From the NCBI GenBank assembly GCA_051201585.1, contig CP179198.1, forward strand, positions 2,480,001-2,544,000: 64,000 nt of DNA. The letters are read 5' to 3'. The notes under the pieces are model-generated. The model saw only the letters and a program-made list of their open reading frames with translations. It ran no database searches and was not told where the DNA came from. Positions 1 through 10,392 of this stretch are shown piece after piece. The position numbers and the translations under genes were made by a program. The stretch's first letter is position 1. Each line of letters starts with the position of its first letter. This stretch comes from UBA868 sp016776875 (GTDB taxonomy: Bacteria > Pseudomonadota > Gammaproteobacteria > Arenicellales > UBA868).

Positions 1-624
1 TTTTAGCAGGCTTTCAACAACAATCATGTCTTCTTCAACATCTACCTCAAAAGAGACGTCCGGCCGGTTCAACGGCCCCTCTGCTAAGATATTTTTAAGC
101 CGATAACGATCGGGATGCTGGCGTATATATAAAGTACTATGCTCTCGAATCTCCGGGTCTGTGCAATTAACGGCAGAATCCGCTAGCGCCGCTACATTAA
201 ATGCCTCGACTTCCATTCCAGGTGGCCACGAGGTTTCAAGATCGTTCGAGACAAAATCATATTGACTATGTTCGAGAAAGTATCGAGTGATATCGTCAAT
301 TATTTGCGGGTCAATAAGAGGGCCATCCCCAAACACAAGAACGCCGTTATCCGCCCTCATTGATCGAAGCGCGCCAAGTATGCGATCGAGCACGTCGGCC
401 TCGGATCCTCGAAATACTCGAACTCCCTGCTGATTACAAAAAGACTGAATACAGTCATTTTCTTCAAAATCTGACGTTGCAACAATTACATCACTGAGTT
501 CGGAACTTAGCTTAACTCGATCAAGAAGATGCCCTAAAAGAGGTTGCCCCTCTACCTCGCGCATCACTTTACCCGGTAACCGCTCAGAACCCATACGAAC
601 AGGAATAACAGCGACGTTACGCAT
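1..624 (-). CDS. SpsF-like cytidylyltransferase (3' end beyond window)
   Basis: An open frame runs without a stop from an ATG at 624 to the window edge (208 codons). The N-terminus reads MRNVAVIPVRMGSERLPGKV, the nucleotide-binding loop of the SpsF/KdsB/NeuA nucleotidyltransferase group; R-M-G-S-x-R-L-P-G-K-V is typical of SpsF (COG1861). It continues with a DGPL(I/L)D segment near residue 120 that fits the metal and sugar site. These enzymes transfer CMP (or another nucleotide) to a sugar or polyol. It starts 23 bp after the carbamoyltransferase gene and is probably in the same operon. The sugar is unknown, and KdsB-like activity cannot be excluded. The C-terminus is not visible. Confidence 0.8.
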   Translation of the reverse strand, partial: MRNVAVIPVRMGSERLPGKVMREVEGQPLLGHLLDRVKLSSELSDVIVATSDFEENDCIQSFCNQQGVRVFRGSEADVLDRILGALRSMRADNGVLVFGDGPLIDPQIIDDITRYFLEHSQYDFVSNDLETSWPPGMEVEAFNVAALADSAVNCTDPEIREHSTLYIRQHPDRYRLKNILAEGPLNRPDVSFEVDVEEDMIVVESLLK

Positions 625-647
625 CAGAATGATCTCGTGATCAACGC

Positions 648-2376
648 CTAAATCGAATCTTTCTCGACAAGAAAATCACCAATCACGAGACAATCAATGT
701 TGGTGCTCGAGAAACACTCGATAGCCTGAGCCGGTGTATTCACAATAGGCTGGCCCTTAACATTGAACGAGGTATTTAGTAAAACCGGACAACCCGTCTC
801 CTGAAAAAAAGCCGTCAATAATAAAAAAAACATCCGATTTTGCTCTTCTCGAACAGTTTGAACCCGGCAACTATTGTCCACATGGACAGTGGCGGGAATT
901 TCCGATCTGGCTTTAGCCGTGGCCTGGCAAGCAATGAGCATATGCGGGCTTTCTTGACTAATCTCAAAATAGTCTTGATAAAAATCAGCGAGCACTGCGG
1001 GAGCAAAAGGTCGGAACTCCTCCCGAAATTTCACTCTTACATTCAAGTAGTCCTTCATCTCGGCTGGATAAGGACGCGTGAGAATGCTTCGATTACCCAA
1101 CGCCCTCGGGCCAAATTCTGCCCCTCCTTGAAACCAGGCCACAATTTTTCCTTCAGCAAGCCGTTTTGCCACCCGCTTAAATAAGTCGTCGGGTCTGGTT
1201 GGTGACAATCCGCACTCCTTAAAAGCGGCGTGAATCTCATCACCACCAAAAGACGAGCCTAGATAGAAGTTATGATTCTTTTGCGGTTGAAATTCCGGAT
1301 TTTGTTTCTTTTGAGCGAGATAGCAAGCACCGACAGCGACGCCTGCATCCCCACTTGCCGGCTGAACAAAAATCTCGTCAAAGAGTCCCGATTGTTCTAT
1401 TTTCCCGTTCATCGAGCAGTTCAGAGCCACGCCTCCGGATAGACACAGGCGGTTTACTGAGTATTCATCGCGTGCGTGGCCGAGTTGGCCCAGCACAATT
1501 TCTTCAAGTCTTAACTGAAGACCGGCAGCCAGGTTTTTATGATGGACGGTAAGCGGATCATTAAAATCGCGTTTAGCGCCAAAAATTGAAATGAACTTAT
1601 CACTGACCCACTTATCTCTCACTTCATGATACGAAATCCATTCTCGTCCTATCCGGTAGTCGTACTGGCCATCAACTGTAATGATGTCGCGGAACATCTC
1701 AATATAGGTTTTATCGCTTCCCGGAATCAATTCATTGGGATTGCCATAACACGCAAGCCCCATAATAATGCCCTCATCACAATGATGTTGCCAACCTAGG
1801 TAATGCGTTAAAAGCTGAATAGAAAAGCCCTAGCGAATCGGGGAAGCGGCTTGCGCGATGAAAAACAGAGCACGAATTTTGCTCTGCAATCGCAAGAAGA
1901 CCGGTCTCGACCTCCCCAATCCCGTCATAGCTAACAACCAAAGCGCGATCAAAGCCGCTTGGGTACCAAGTGCTCGCCAAGTGACATTCGTGATGATGAT
2001 AAAAGTTAATCTTGCCTTTAAACTGCGTTTCCTCTCGAATTTTCTGCTCGATATAAAAGTTTTCTTTCACGCGATCCAGATCTGAAACTAGCGCACCGAG
2101 GCGAGCGTCATCATCCAGCGCCGGCCGCAGATAGGCCTCACGAATATGGTATTTTGGCTCAAACGCGAACGCGATTTCGTCGAGATCATTAATATTGATT
2201 TGGGCGCGGGATAAGCAGTCTGCAATTGACTCTTTTGGGAATTTCCGGCTGTGTTTGTCAAGCGTATAACGCTCCTGCTCACATGCCGCAATTAACTTTC
2301 CGTTACTCATCAATGCCGCTGAGGTGTCATGACCTCCATGATTGATGCCGAGAACAGTAAATCGATTACCTGTCAC
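648..2376 (-). CDS. NodU/CmcH-family carbamoyltransferase, split by a frameshift
   Basis: Two frames make one protein of about 575 residues. The N-terminal part (2376 to about 1810) begins GINHGGHDTSAALMSNGK and contains HHHECH and a DGIGE metal/nucleotide motif (ASKHA fold). The C-terminal part (about 1815 to 648) has MGLACYGNP, GPRALGNRSI and the YrdC-like carbamoyl-adenylate domain ending in LNTSFN. The family moves carbamoyl from carbamoyl phosphate to a sugar or antibiotic hydroxyl through an adenylated intermediate. The first frame stops at ALPRLATSL. The next frame upstream of MGLACYGNP reads THYLGWQHHCDEGII, the expected continuation. The total length is 3n+1, so one base is extra within 1808-1816, beside an AGCT. 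It is likely intact in the organism. In context it would carbamoylate the surface sugar. Confidence 0.88.
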
Positions 2377-2414
2377 TAATATCTCTTCTAGAACTTGAGA
2401 AAGATACCGGCGCC

Positions 2415-2433
2415 ATATCGCAGTCTGCGATAT
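2415..2433. repeat. 8-bp perfect inverted repeat in the carbamoyltransferase leader
   Basis: ATATCGCA at 2415-2422 is repeated in inverse orientation as TGCGATAT at 2426-2433 around a 3-base centre. It lies 39 to 57 bp upstream of the minus-strand start at 2376. A TATAAT (minus strand, 2487-2482) sits further upstream with no convincing -35. An operator or leader hairpin just downstream of a promoter fits, but no regulator can be named. Confidence 0.4.
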
Positions 2434-2585
2434 TAAAAGGCTGCCGAGATTCGCTTTTTATTGAACTGCTTTGCCGTGGATATTATACATCGTAGAGGTA
2501 CGCGATGGCGTTGACCAACGGCCATAAATCAAGCCGTCAGGCTTAACTCTCACTACGATAGTTGATCAGATTTTGATTCTACGGT

Positions 2586-3945
2586 CTATTGATCCTCGCC
2601 AACTTGCACGACTCCTGCTTTGTCAAGAAGACGAGTGGCGTTGAGTATCCTACTGAAATCAAGTTCGCTCCGCTCCGCAATGGAAATAAGGTCATGTGAG
2701 CCATCAGCCATGAAACAGACCCAAGACATTGCGTCAATATCTGGAAGCTTCATCTTCTACTCGGACTTCCGCGCTAGGTTGATTAATTGCGCCGCCAGTC
2801 GAAGGATAAAGCCCTCTTTGCCCTAGTTGTGGTTCACCATGTTGAACGACAGAGATCGGTACAATATTGCTATCCAAAATGCCAACTACATCTCGGTAAA
2901 TTTCAAGACTTTCCGTGATCTGGGCCCCGTTTACAAAATCGAGGTTATCCAAAGAAGTGTGATACTCAGAATATTCATAATATTTGTCTTTAGTGATGCT
3001 GGCAACTGGAAACCGAAATCCGGGAGACGAGTATTGACGCTCATCACTCCCATCCGGCACAAAGCGATAGCGTATCGGCTCAATTCGTCGGTCTCTAAAT
3101 GCGAGACAGATAGCGCGATCGATGTGGTGATCGCCTAAATAAGTCTCTTTATAGCCAATAGGTCCTGGGCCGCCACAGGTCGTTGCCACAAGGCCTCCCA
3201 CTGTGTGCTGCATAACATCTTGGTTATGACTTAAGTAGGCTAAGGCACCTATTGTTTCAGGGACGAAAATGAATCGCCAGCTTTTCTCCGGTTGCCTATG
3301 ACGAAGCATGTCTCGTGCTAAAAAGGCCGTGAGCAATAGACCACTCAGGTTATCGTTTGCCATAGAGGGATGACAGAAATAAGTGGACACAAAATATTCT
3401 TCTCGTGATTTTCCAGGAATGAAAATCTCTGCTACCGTCATAGATCCATTCGGATCAAAACTTGAGTCTATCTTTACCGTGAAAACGTCATCGATTTCGC
3501 TTAAAGTTTTATATTGCGCCGGCGTAACGCAGAACCCCCAATCTCGTTTGTAGTAACTCGTTCGATAAGGGATTCCATTTTCCATATCCGGCAGGACATT
3601 CAGGTGAGATCGAAGTTCATCGAACGATAACGTAGCATCAATAGGGACACTATAGCCAACCACATGAAGGTTGTTGGCTCGAAAATCGACGATGCGATGA
3701 CCTTCCTGACTTGCTATAAAAGCATCCTCTATTTTCCACTCATCTGGAATTACCCAATCAAAAACTTGCGTACCACTTGGATATTCGGATATTTCTAACG
3801 GTAAAAAATCTTTGATAATGTCGAGAGTTTGGCGATTCCCCTCACCCATTAATGATCGTGTAATTGGAAAAAGCTGTCTCAGCAACAGATTGAGATTTTG
3901 TTCTTCACCTTTTGGGATAGAAGATTCTTCTTTTTCGTCCGCCAT
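2586..3945 (-). CDS. DUF4910/DUF2172 aminopeptidase-like protein with C-terminal winged helix, frameshifted near the end
   Basis: The main part, from 3945 to about 2750, matches the aminopeptidase-like (DUF2172/DUF4910) family of polysaccharide loci: LFPITRSLMGEGNRQTLD near the start, then a zinc-peptidase-like core with FCHPSMANDNLSG and H-x-D-type residues. The frame stops at DEASRY (2734). The +1 frame then gives LPDIDAMSWVCFMADGSHDL and IAERSELDFSRILNATRLLD, the winged-helix C-terminal domain usual for this family, with stop TAG at 2588-2586. Length is 3n+1, so one extra base lies at the AAGCTT at 2745-2750. The start at 3945 is preferred over an ATG at 4008 because AGG lies 11 bases upstream. 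The role in sugar biosynthesis is unknown, and peptidase activity is not assured. It begins shortly after neuB ends. Confidence 0.8.
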
Positions 3946-4020
3946 TGTTTGACCTATTGCGTCCACATGACCAAACTGAACATAAATCTCAGTCGTCTCA
4001 TGTCTCAATATTAAAGATAT

Positions 4021-5082
4021 TTATTTGATTTTCTCGCCAAGATGCGAAGCCATTAAGACATTATCTGACTCAAGATCGCAAGTTACTTGCCGACCTAAAA
4101 CACTGTCAATCTCAGACGGACTTATCCCTGAAGCCGGCCTTTTCCAGGTAAGCATTTCTGCTGACAAAGTGGTACCACTTCGGATCGACATTGTCGTCAC
4201 AAGACTTCGGCGCGCATTTTTCCTCGCCGACGATTCCGAATCTAAGGCTCTTTTATTTTTATCCCCTAGAATCGATTGTGATTCCGAAAGTTTCTCTCGG
4301 AATATTGCCAAGTCTTGCTTATCCATCGCATGATAATGGTCATTTCCGGTCAGACTCTTATCATGCGTAAAATGCTTCTCCAGAATCTGGGCGCCCATTA
4401 GCCAGGCAAAATGAAGATTATCCATATTACCCGGTAACGTATGATCTGAATACCCAATCACTCGACCAGGAAATGCTTTTTTTAAGTCAATAATCATTGC
4501 CAAGTTAGCATGATGATCGAGTGTTGGATAATTTAGGACGCAATGCAGAAGCGCAGTCGGCGTTTTTTTTTCGTCTATCCACCCCAATGCGGCTTCTATT
4601 TCATTTTTATTTGAGGCGCCAGTAGACAAAAGGAAAGGCTTGCCAAACCTTGCCATAAATTGAATGAATGGTTTATTTGTGATGTCAGAAGAAGAAATTT
4701 TAAAAGCGCCCATTAAATCATTAAGAAAAATTGCTGACTCGATATCAAACGGCGTGCTCAAAAATTCGATTCCAGTCTTATCGCAATGGTTCTTTAATTG
4801 TTCAAATTCACTTTTCCAAAATTTATCGTACTTTGAAAACAACTCGTGTTGGCTCGTAGTTGGCTCTTCCTCTAAATCCCAATAGGCTGGGGACTTACGA
4901 ACTGCAATGCTGTCAGCGCGATAAGTCTGAAATTTAATTGCGTCAGCCCCGGCTTCTGCCGCCTCTTCTATAAGTCTTCGGGCCAAGCTCATACTGCCCT
5001 CATGATTCACACCCGCTTCGGCGATGATGTAGGGTGCCTGTGGCAGGCCTCCATTTATGTTAATTATTTCTTTAGCAAGCAT
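4021..5082 (-). CDS. neuB: NeuB-family sialic/nonulosonic acid synthase
   Basis: 353 residues, full length for the family. The NeuB TIM barrel carries AEAGVNHEG (about 21-29), IKFQTY (about 48-53), STPFD and LHCVLNYPT, plus H-x-x-x-x-x-x-GNDHYHAMD near residue 245. An SAF (antifreeze-like) domain follows from about 290. The family condenses phosphoenolpyruvate with a hexosamine (ManNAc, or its 6-deoxy-diamino forms) to give a nine-carbon keto-acid sugar. Neighbours are PseG-like, DegT, and (more distant) NeuA-like genes, which fits CMP-nonulosonate synthesis. Whether the product is Neu5Ac, legionaminic, pseudaminic or another acid cannot be decided from the sequence. The start has ATG with NeuB-typical residues immediately after it. 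Confidence 0.88.
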   Translation of the reverse strand: MLAKEIININGGLPQAPYIIAEAGVNHEGSMSLARRLIEEAAEAGADAIKFQTYRADSIAVRKSPAYWDLEEEPTTSQHELFSKYDKFWKSEFEQLKNHCDKTGIEFLSTPFDIESAIFLNDLMGAFKISSSDITNKPFIQFMARFGKPFLLSTGASNKNEIEAALGWIDEKKTPTALLHCVLNYPTLDHHANLAMIIDLKKAFPGRVIGYSDHTLPGNMDNLHFAWLMGAQILEKHFTHDKSLTGNDHYHAMDKQDLAIFREKLSESQSILGDKNKRALDSESSARKNARRSLVTTMSIRSGTTLSAEMLTWKRPASGISPSEIDSVLGRQVTCDLESDNVLMASHLGEKIK

Positions 5083-5313
5083 TAAATTTTTCCGCGAGCG
5101 TTAGGGTTTTCGGATCTAGACCTGAAAGTAGTCAGTACCTTGTTTTAAATTTTTTAAATCACTTCCATCTTGGACTAAATCAAAATATGTTATCTGATCA
5201 GTCTACTAATAATTAGCTTTTTGCAGTCGTTCCTAAAAACCAGCTATCGTAATCTCATTAGCGCTAGACTTATGGACATAGAAACTTGTTTCGATCAGAC
5301 ATCAGTCATTTTT

Positions 5314-6319
5314 CTAATTCAACAGACTTTGAATTTCCTGAATAGTCTTACACTGCGTTTTCTCAAAATGATGTGATTCTAATTTCTCATAAAGTGCCTC
5401 AAAGAGTTCATGATTTTCAACAATCTTTGAAAAAGTCTCCATCACTCTATTTTCGGTGGTACCCAAGCTGTAAAGCCCTAGATTCAAGAATCCATTCTCA
5501 GGACAGGCAAAATGATGTGTTCCCTCTCGAGCATGTTGATCAATGACAATACCGGGCACATTCATATGGGCTAATTCATATACGGTTCGCCCATTTGAGC
5601 TAATGGAAAAATCAACTTCAGCCATAATGTTCGAAATCACACCGGTTGCATGTGTAAGATCAACGGCATCTGTGTATTTAGTTAAAAGCTTCAAGAGAAT
5701 CATGATCTCGATATCCAGGACCCGTGACGATGTGAATATGAATATCGTTATGCTTACAAAAATCGCGGATTTTAAGATATATTTTTTTCGAAAGGTTGTG
5801 CTGATCGACGCCGCCAAAAGAGAGGAGAATATTCTTTATTTTTTTTGGTTTTGTTCGCGGTAAAACTTTTAAAAACTCATCACGTACAAAGAAATATTCT
5901 TTTCCCCATCGATAATTATCTCCCTTCAGTGCTGGCACATCAAATAACTCGTTAATCGTTAAACAGGTAAAGCTTGATCCCGATCCAAGATCTTCAAAAC
6001 TCACGATTTTCAATCCTAATTTTTTCAGCGCAAGGATCATCTCCGCCTGCGTGTTTAAAATATCAAAAATCACCATATCCGGTTTAATTCGATTAATCTG
6101 TAGCACCAAATCAGAGTCCGGAGTTGCGCCAAGCCATCTGCGTTGCTCAGAGAGGTATTTGATCGCTAAGTCGCTTTCTAAATTAGATGAGAAATACACG
6201 TCGTGAGACTTAAGTTCGTCAGCTAAAGAGAGACTTCTATAAATATGCCCCATCCCGACCGCCTCACTTCCGATCACTCGAAATAAAACTTTCTTTTTCA
6301 ATAATGGTTCCAAAGTCAA
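5314..6319 (-). CDS. pseG: PseG-like UDP-sugar hydrolase/GT-B protein, split by a frameshift
   Basis: The first frame (6319-5678) carries the N-terminal Rossmann half: VLFRVIGSEAVGMGHIYRSL, then LLSFGGVDQHNLS. It ends after GPGYRDHDSLEAFN. The second frame supplies LTKYTDAVDLTHATGVISNI, MAEVDFSISSNGRTVYELAH and a C-terminal half like PseG. Total length is 3n+1, and the extra base lies at the AAGCTT at 5686-5691. PseG removes UDP from UDP-2,4-diacetamido-2,4,6-trideoxy-altrose to feed the synthase encoded next door. Only TTG is available as start at 6319. A second, missing-base error at AGCT 6322-6325 could hide an ATG further up. It could also be a related NDP-sugar hydrolase with another substrate. 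Confidence 0.75.
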
Positions 6320-6629
6320 TGAGCTTTAACCCGCATGACAACGCTGCAGGATGGTTAGAGTTATTAGATTGACTCCCATACCGTTTTTTACGTAGTTTCC
6401 GACACAATAGCATTGATTAACAAAAAACTGTTTCTCCTTCGTGTGTCCGGTGTCAGATAAGACTTTAAAAATCACCAAGTATTTTGTCGCTCAAATTGAG
6501 TTTTAGATTTACAAAACCCGGTCATACGAAAGATTTCGAACATCATTCCCTGTGATCAAGCCTATAGGGCGTATGCTACGGCTTTCTCGTTCGCGAAATC
6601 ACTTTTAGTTGGTTTGGCCCAATGATCTT
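6320..6629. other. 310-bp intergenic stretch, no gene recognised
   Basis: AT-rich DNA between the DegT gene and the PseG-like gene. Both strands carry only short frames with no recognisable motif. A minus-strand promoter for the pseG-neuB-DUF4910 group could lie here, but I find no convincing -35/-10 pair. Confidence 0.4.
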
Positions 6630-7811
6630 TTAGGAGCGGAGGTATCGCACTGACTCCTTAGTCGCTTCAAGAATTTTATCAATTTCTGCTTCATCAAGCA
6701 GATGAGAAAATGGAAAAGACACCATTCGATCAAAATAACGATCTGTAACCGGGCAATTGGCGTCCCCTAATCCAATTTTTTTATAAAACGGATAACGATA
6801 CAAGGGGTAATACTGCACGACACATTGGATTCTATGATGGGCCGCCATCCTTCGAATAAAAGCATCCCTATCAATTCCAATAACCTCTGCTACAAGCAAG
6901 TGATAATTATGCCGTCGCGTGTTTTCCCTCACGAATCTCAATTCATCGAACTCGGCGAGTGCATCAATAAACTGAATCGCTCTTTTTCGCTTTTCACTAT
7001 TAATTTTATCTGCTCGCTTGAGCAGTCTCGTTCCAAGCGCGCACTCTGCTTCACCAAGACAATAATTTCCAGGCCATAAAAGCTTTTCGTCTTTCTGAGG
7101 AATATCTAAGTTACCCATTGCAGGAATCCAATAGTCATCGCGCGGTTCAGAGAAACTACAATGGCCGTTATGACGCAACATTGGTACTAAGTCGGCTAGG
7201 GCATCATCTTTTACCAGCAACGCGCCGCCTTCGCCAAGAGTAGTGATGTTTTTGTGAGAGTGAAACGAGAAAATTCCAAAATCACCGAAAGTCCCAACTT
7301 TTTGGTTATCGACTTCGACCCCAAAGGCTTGTGCTGCATCCTCTATCAGAATTAAATCTTTTTGAGCCGCAAATTCCCTGATGGGGTTCATATCACAGCC
7401 ATATCCATATAAATGGGGAACTAAAATTGCACGGGTCTGCTCAGAAACTAGCTTTTCTATTTGTGCAAGAGACACCACATGAGTCTTAGAGTCAATATCT
7501 GCCCAAACAATCTTCACCCCATGTTTTGCAAAAGGGTAAGCACTGGATGTAAACGTGTGACCCGGAATGACTATCTCTGCTCTCGAGTCCAGCTGGCATA
7601 ACGTCGCTGCTAACTCCAACGCGCTTGTCGCGCTATTGACGACAAACGTGTTGGCTGCGCCTGAATAACTTTTTAGCCGTTCTTCAAATTCAACCCTGTT
7701 CGCACCTTGAGTTAGGGTGCCTCCGGTTCTCATTACGGAGACGACTGATTCAATTTCTTCCTCAGTGTAATTATGAGCCCGTCCACCAAAAGGAATTTTA
7801 AATTCGGACAT
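6630..7811 (-). CDS. DegT/DnrJ/EryC1 family PLP-dependent sugar aminotransferase
   Basis: 393 residues, normal for the family. Visible motifs are the substrate loop GGTLTQG near the N-terminus, NSATSALELAATL, the PLP-contacting EDAAQAFG (about 157-164) and the Schiff-base lysine in FSFHSHKNITTLGEGG (about 182-197). The family transfers an amino group, usually from glutamate, to a keto-sugar nucleotide or a free keto sugar. It lies between the PseG-like gene and a glycosyltransferase, and a KdnB-like dehydrogenase lies just upstream. It could be the C4 aminotransferase of a diamino-hexose route (PseC/LegC role), or could aminate a keto group made by that dehydrogenase. It does not closely resemble Shewanella KdnA as I recall it. 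Confidence 0.9.
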   Translation of the reverse strand: MSEFKIPFGGRAHNYTEEEIESVVSVMRTGGTLTQGANRVEFEERLKSYSGAANTFVVNSATSALELAATLCQLDSRAEIVIPGHTFTSSAYPFAKHGVKIVWADIDSKTHVVSLAQIEKLVSEQTRAILVPHLYGYGCDMNPIREFAAQKDLILIEDAAQAFGVEVDNQKVGTFGDFGIFSFHSHKNITTLGEGGALLVKDDALADLVPMLRHNGHCSFSEPRDDYWIPAMGNLDIPQKDEKLLWPGNYCLGEAECALGTRLLKRADKINSEKRKRAIQFIDALAEFDELRFVRENTRRHNYHLLVAEVIGIDRDAFIRRMAAHHRIQCVVQYYPLYRYPFYKKIGLGDANCPVTDRYFDRMVSFPFSHLLDEAEIDKILEATKESVRYLRS

Positions 7812-7859
7812 GGGTGATGATAAGTTTTTGTAATTGGTATTAGAATTGTCGTTGAGGCT

Positions 7860-9069
7860 CTAACTCGAAATTAAATCGAGATACGCTTTCGACACTGACA
7901 TCTCGTCTCGTCCTGCATAAACGTTCTCTTTTAAAAACAGAAGCTCTTGAGTCTTCCGTCATCGTGGTTATTTTTGAGTTCGATAGTATATTTGTCACGA
8001 ATTCTACCAATTCCGCGATTGATTGAGCATCATAAGTAACACTTGAACCGTCAAATATCGTTTCGTTTTCAGTTACAAAAGAAGGGTTACAAAGCGGCTT
8101 TCGCTGAACAACCGCTTCAATTCCTATGCTCGAGCCATAGTTAATAACAACATCAGCACGATGAATTAAAACGTTAGAGGGAATATTATCAGAATCATAG
8201 TGCACCACTTCTGATAACCACTCGTCTCTTTCTGACGAGAGCAGACCGCCTTCCTCATCTCCTCGGGAATGACCTTTTATAAGAATATTGATATCAGGAA
8301 TTGTTGCTAGCTCTCGAACCATCTCAAAACAAGCCAATTTATCTACTCGATACTGCCAATTTCCAAGAAAAATTAATATCAATGATTTACTTGAGGGAAT
8401 AACATCCCCAGGAAATGCGTCTAACGCAAGCTTTAGATTAAATGCAGCCCAATCTTCACAAAATCTAGCGCTACCCAAAACCTTTAGCTTATTTTCTCGT
8501 ATTTTTCGATTCAAAAAAAATTGTTTAATATTCTCAGATTGAGCAACTACCGCTGTGAACCGGTTCCTCTCGGTAAAATCAAATTTCCTGTGGTTCTCGC
8601 CAAAATTGACCATCAACTCATTAATGAGTCGTGTCTTCCAAATATGGTATCCATGAGGTAAGCTGAAAACCCGAGCACCGAGAACTCTTGCCGAAACCAG
8701 GAAGTATCGAGCCATTTCTCTGCCGGAAATTCCTCCCCATTCAACAACAACCGAATTTGGCCGGATAAAGATGAACGATAATGATGAGGGAATGAATCCG
8801 CAGATTACATCCATCAACTTTAACAATATCTTCCAGTTTATTTTTGGCCTAAATAGAAAATGATATCGGCCTAACCATCTTAGACGAAGCTCCTTCGCCC
8901 CTTTTTCTTTCAGGAAAGACGTGAGGTAATGATTTCCATCCCAATCTCCAGTGAAGATGAAGGTTACGTCGTGCCCTGTATTTAACGCGCTCAGCATTAT
9001 GGGCGCAAAGTGGTCCAGATCATTAAATGCACGTATTAGAAACAAGAAATTTTTTTTTGACTTTCTCAT
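7860..9069 (-). CDS. GT-B-like surface-glycan glycosyltransferase, 3' end frameshifted
   Basis: About 403 residues. The N-terminal half has NFLFLIRAFNDLDHFAPIML and a Rossmann-like pattern; SLPHGYH lies near the middle. The C-terminal half has ILIKGHSRG and VVINYGSSIGIEAVVQRKPL, a nucleotide-sugar-binding pattern seen in CDP-glycerol/capsule-type and related transferases. The listed frame would end in an odd basic tail (stop at 7840). One base earlier at AGAGCTT (AGCT 7942-7945) the +1 frame gives KENVYAGRDEMSVSKAYLDL and stops at 7860, a normal family ending. Length becomes 3n+1. ATG 9069 is preferred to 9132 because the Rossmann strand starts directly after it. A candidate transferase for the keto-acid sugar; the donor is unknown. 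Confidence 0.72.
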
Positions 9070-9163
9070 TTCAATCTCAACACAAATTTCGCAATCAAAG
9101 CAACACTCCCTAATCGATTGACCGCTGATCAAACTCTGAGTCTTCAGACGCCGATATCACTCG

Positions 9164-10267
9164 CTACAGGGTCTCAAAAATCCGTCGTACCTCCGAGGGT
9201 GAGAGCGTCTCTCGAAAATTAGGTCCGAGCGCATTGATGAGCGGCTTCTCATGAACAATAGTTGCTGCATACAACTCATCGTACTTCTGATCACTAAGTT
9301 CACCACAAATTCGATTTGGTATTTCAATTTCCTGTTTTTCCACCATGGTCATGAAAACCTGAAAAGCGTCTGGATAAAACTGCTCCATGGCCTGCATAAC
9401 TATGCAGTTAGATATGCAATGCCGGGTCCCAAGAACTACACTGAGACCTGCCGAAAAAGGATGCACTAGACCCACCATTGTCATGCCAATTGCGCTTCCT
9501 CCAAGATAAGAAGCGACCATTAGCTTGCTGCGATTCTCTTCACTCATCATCTCATCATGCGTAAACACTTCTTTACAGATGCTGACTACGCTCTGCGAAT
9601 AAGTATCTCCAACAGGGTGTCGATATCTCCCCGCAAGTGATTCAATACAATGCACATACGCATCCATTCCACTAAAAAAATATTGTTCGCGTGGAACCGT
9701 TACGGTAAGCACTGGATCCAGAATCACTTCATCAAAAACTGAAAAATCGCTATTCATTCCAAGTTTCACGCCGGACTCAGGATTAGTCATCACACATGTT
9801 CGAGTGGCTTCTGCCCCTGTTCCGGAAAGTGTCGGAATACCGATCTTGTATATCCCTTTATTTTGAACCAGATCCCACCCTTGATAGTCAGATGCTTTGC
9901 CTGGATTTGTAAGAAGATTTGACAAAGCTTTCGCACAGTCAAGTACGCTACCGCCCCCTATGCCGACCACAGCGCACGGATTGAATTCTAATGACTGAAC
10001 TACTTTTTGTTTTAAACTATCAATTTGAGCGGTGGTTGGCTCTTTGGCTGTCGACACATAGATTAATAAATCTTCAGGCGTGATTGGAAGAGCATCCTCA
10101 AGGTATGATCGAGTCTTCAATTCATCATCAATCAAAAAAACAGCGCCTGACTCGCTTGGAGTCCTACGCCGTGCAATAACTTCCTCGAGCTTGCAAAGGG
10201 CGCCTTGACCAAAAAACATGTTTTTTACATTGGTGACGCCCTTAATTTCTTCAGCTAATGAGATCAT
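9164..10267 (-). CDS. KdnB-like iron-containing alcohol dehydrogenase
   Basis: 367 residues of the Fe-ADH superfamily. The NAD(P)-binding glycine motif is GIGGGSVLDCAKALSNLLTN; IPTLSGTGAEATRTCV follows. Metal ligands are D and H in GMDAYVHCIESL, H in GLVHPFSAGL and H in GTRHCISN. The order of segments (NMFFGQGALCKLEEV, PTTAQIDSLKQ, SDYQGWDL, KLGMNSDFSVFDEVILDP) resembles Shewanella KdnB, which oxidises the C8 hydroxyl of Kdo before amination to 8-amino-Kdo; that comparison is from memory. It lies upstream of the glycosyltransferase and DegT genes. The substrate here may be Kdo or the NeuB product. It is divergent from the CMP-sugar synthetase gene across 125 bp. Confidence 0.8.
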   Translation of the reverse strand: MISLAEEIKGVTNVKNMFFGQGALCKLEEVIARRRTPSESGAVFLIDDELKTRSYLEDALPITPEDLLIYVSTAKEPTTAQIDSLKQKVVQSLEFNPCAVVGIGGGSVLDCAKALSNLLTNPGKASDYQGWDLVQNKGIYKIGIPTLSGTGAEATRTCVMTNPESGVKLGMNSDFSVFDEVILDPVLTVTVPREQYFFSGMDAYVHCIESLAGRYRHPVGDTYSQSVVSICKEVFTHDEMMSEENRSKLMVASYLGGSAIGMTMVGLVHPFSAGLSVVLGTRHCISNCIVMQAMEQFYPDAFQVFMTMVEKQEIEIPNRICGELSDQKYDELYAATIVHEKPLINALGPNFRETLSPSEVRRIFETL

Positions 10268-10319
10268 GCATTAAATCCATTCTTTTTTAAATTTTCTGAT
10301 TACTCGGGAGATCAGAAGT

Positions 10320-10348
10320 TTGGTAGGGTAAGAAAGTCTATCCATAAT
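10320..10348 (+). promoter_or_regulatory. Candidate sigma-70 promoter for the CMP-sugar synthetase gene
   Basis: TTGGTA (10320-10325) and CATAAT (10343-10348) are 17 bp apart, which is 4/6 and 5/6 matches to consensus. The start codon of the only plus-strand gene in the glycan locus follows at 10393. Inferred by eye only. Confidence 0.45.
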
Positions 10349-10392
10349 TTATTACGTTTTCATCATTAAAAGAGTTAAAGAGTCATTTGCCT

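Noticed and set aside
6630..10267. Naming the DegT and iron-dehydrogenase genes kdnA and kdnB
   Set aside because: The dehydrogenase resembles KdnB but the aminotransferase does not resemble Shewanella KdnA, and substrates are unknown.
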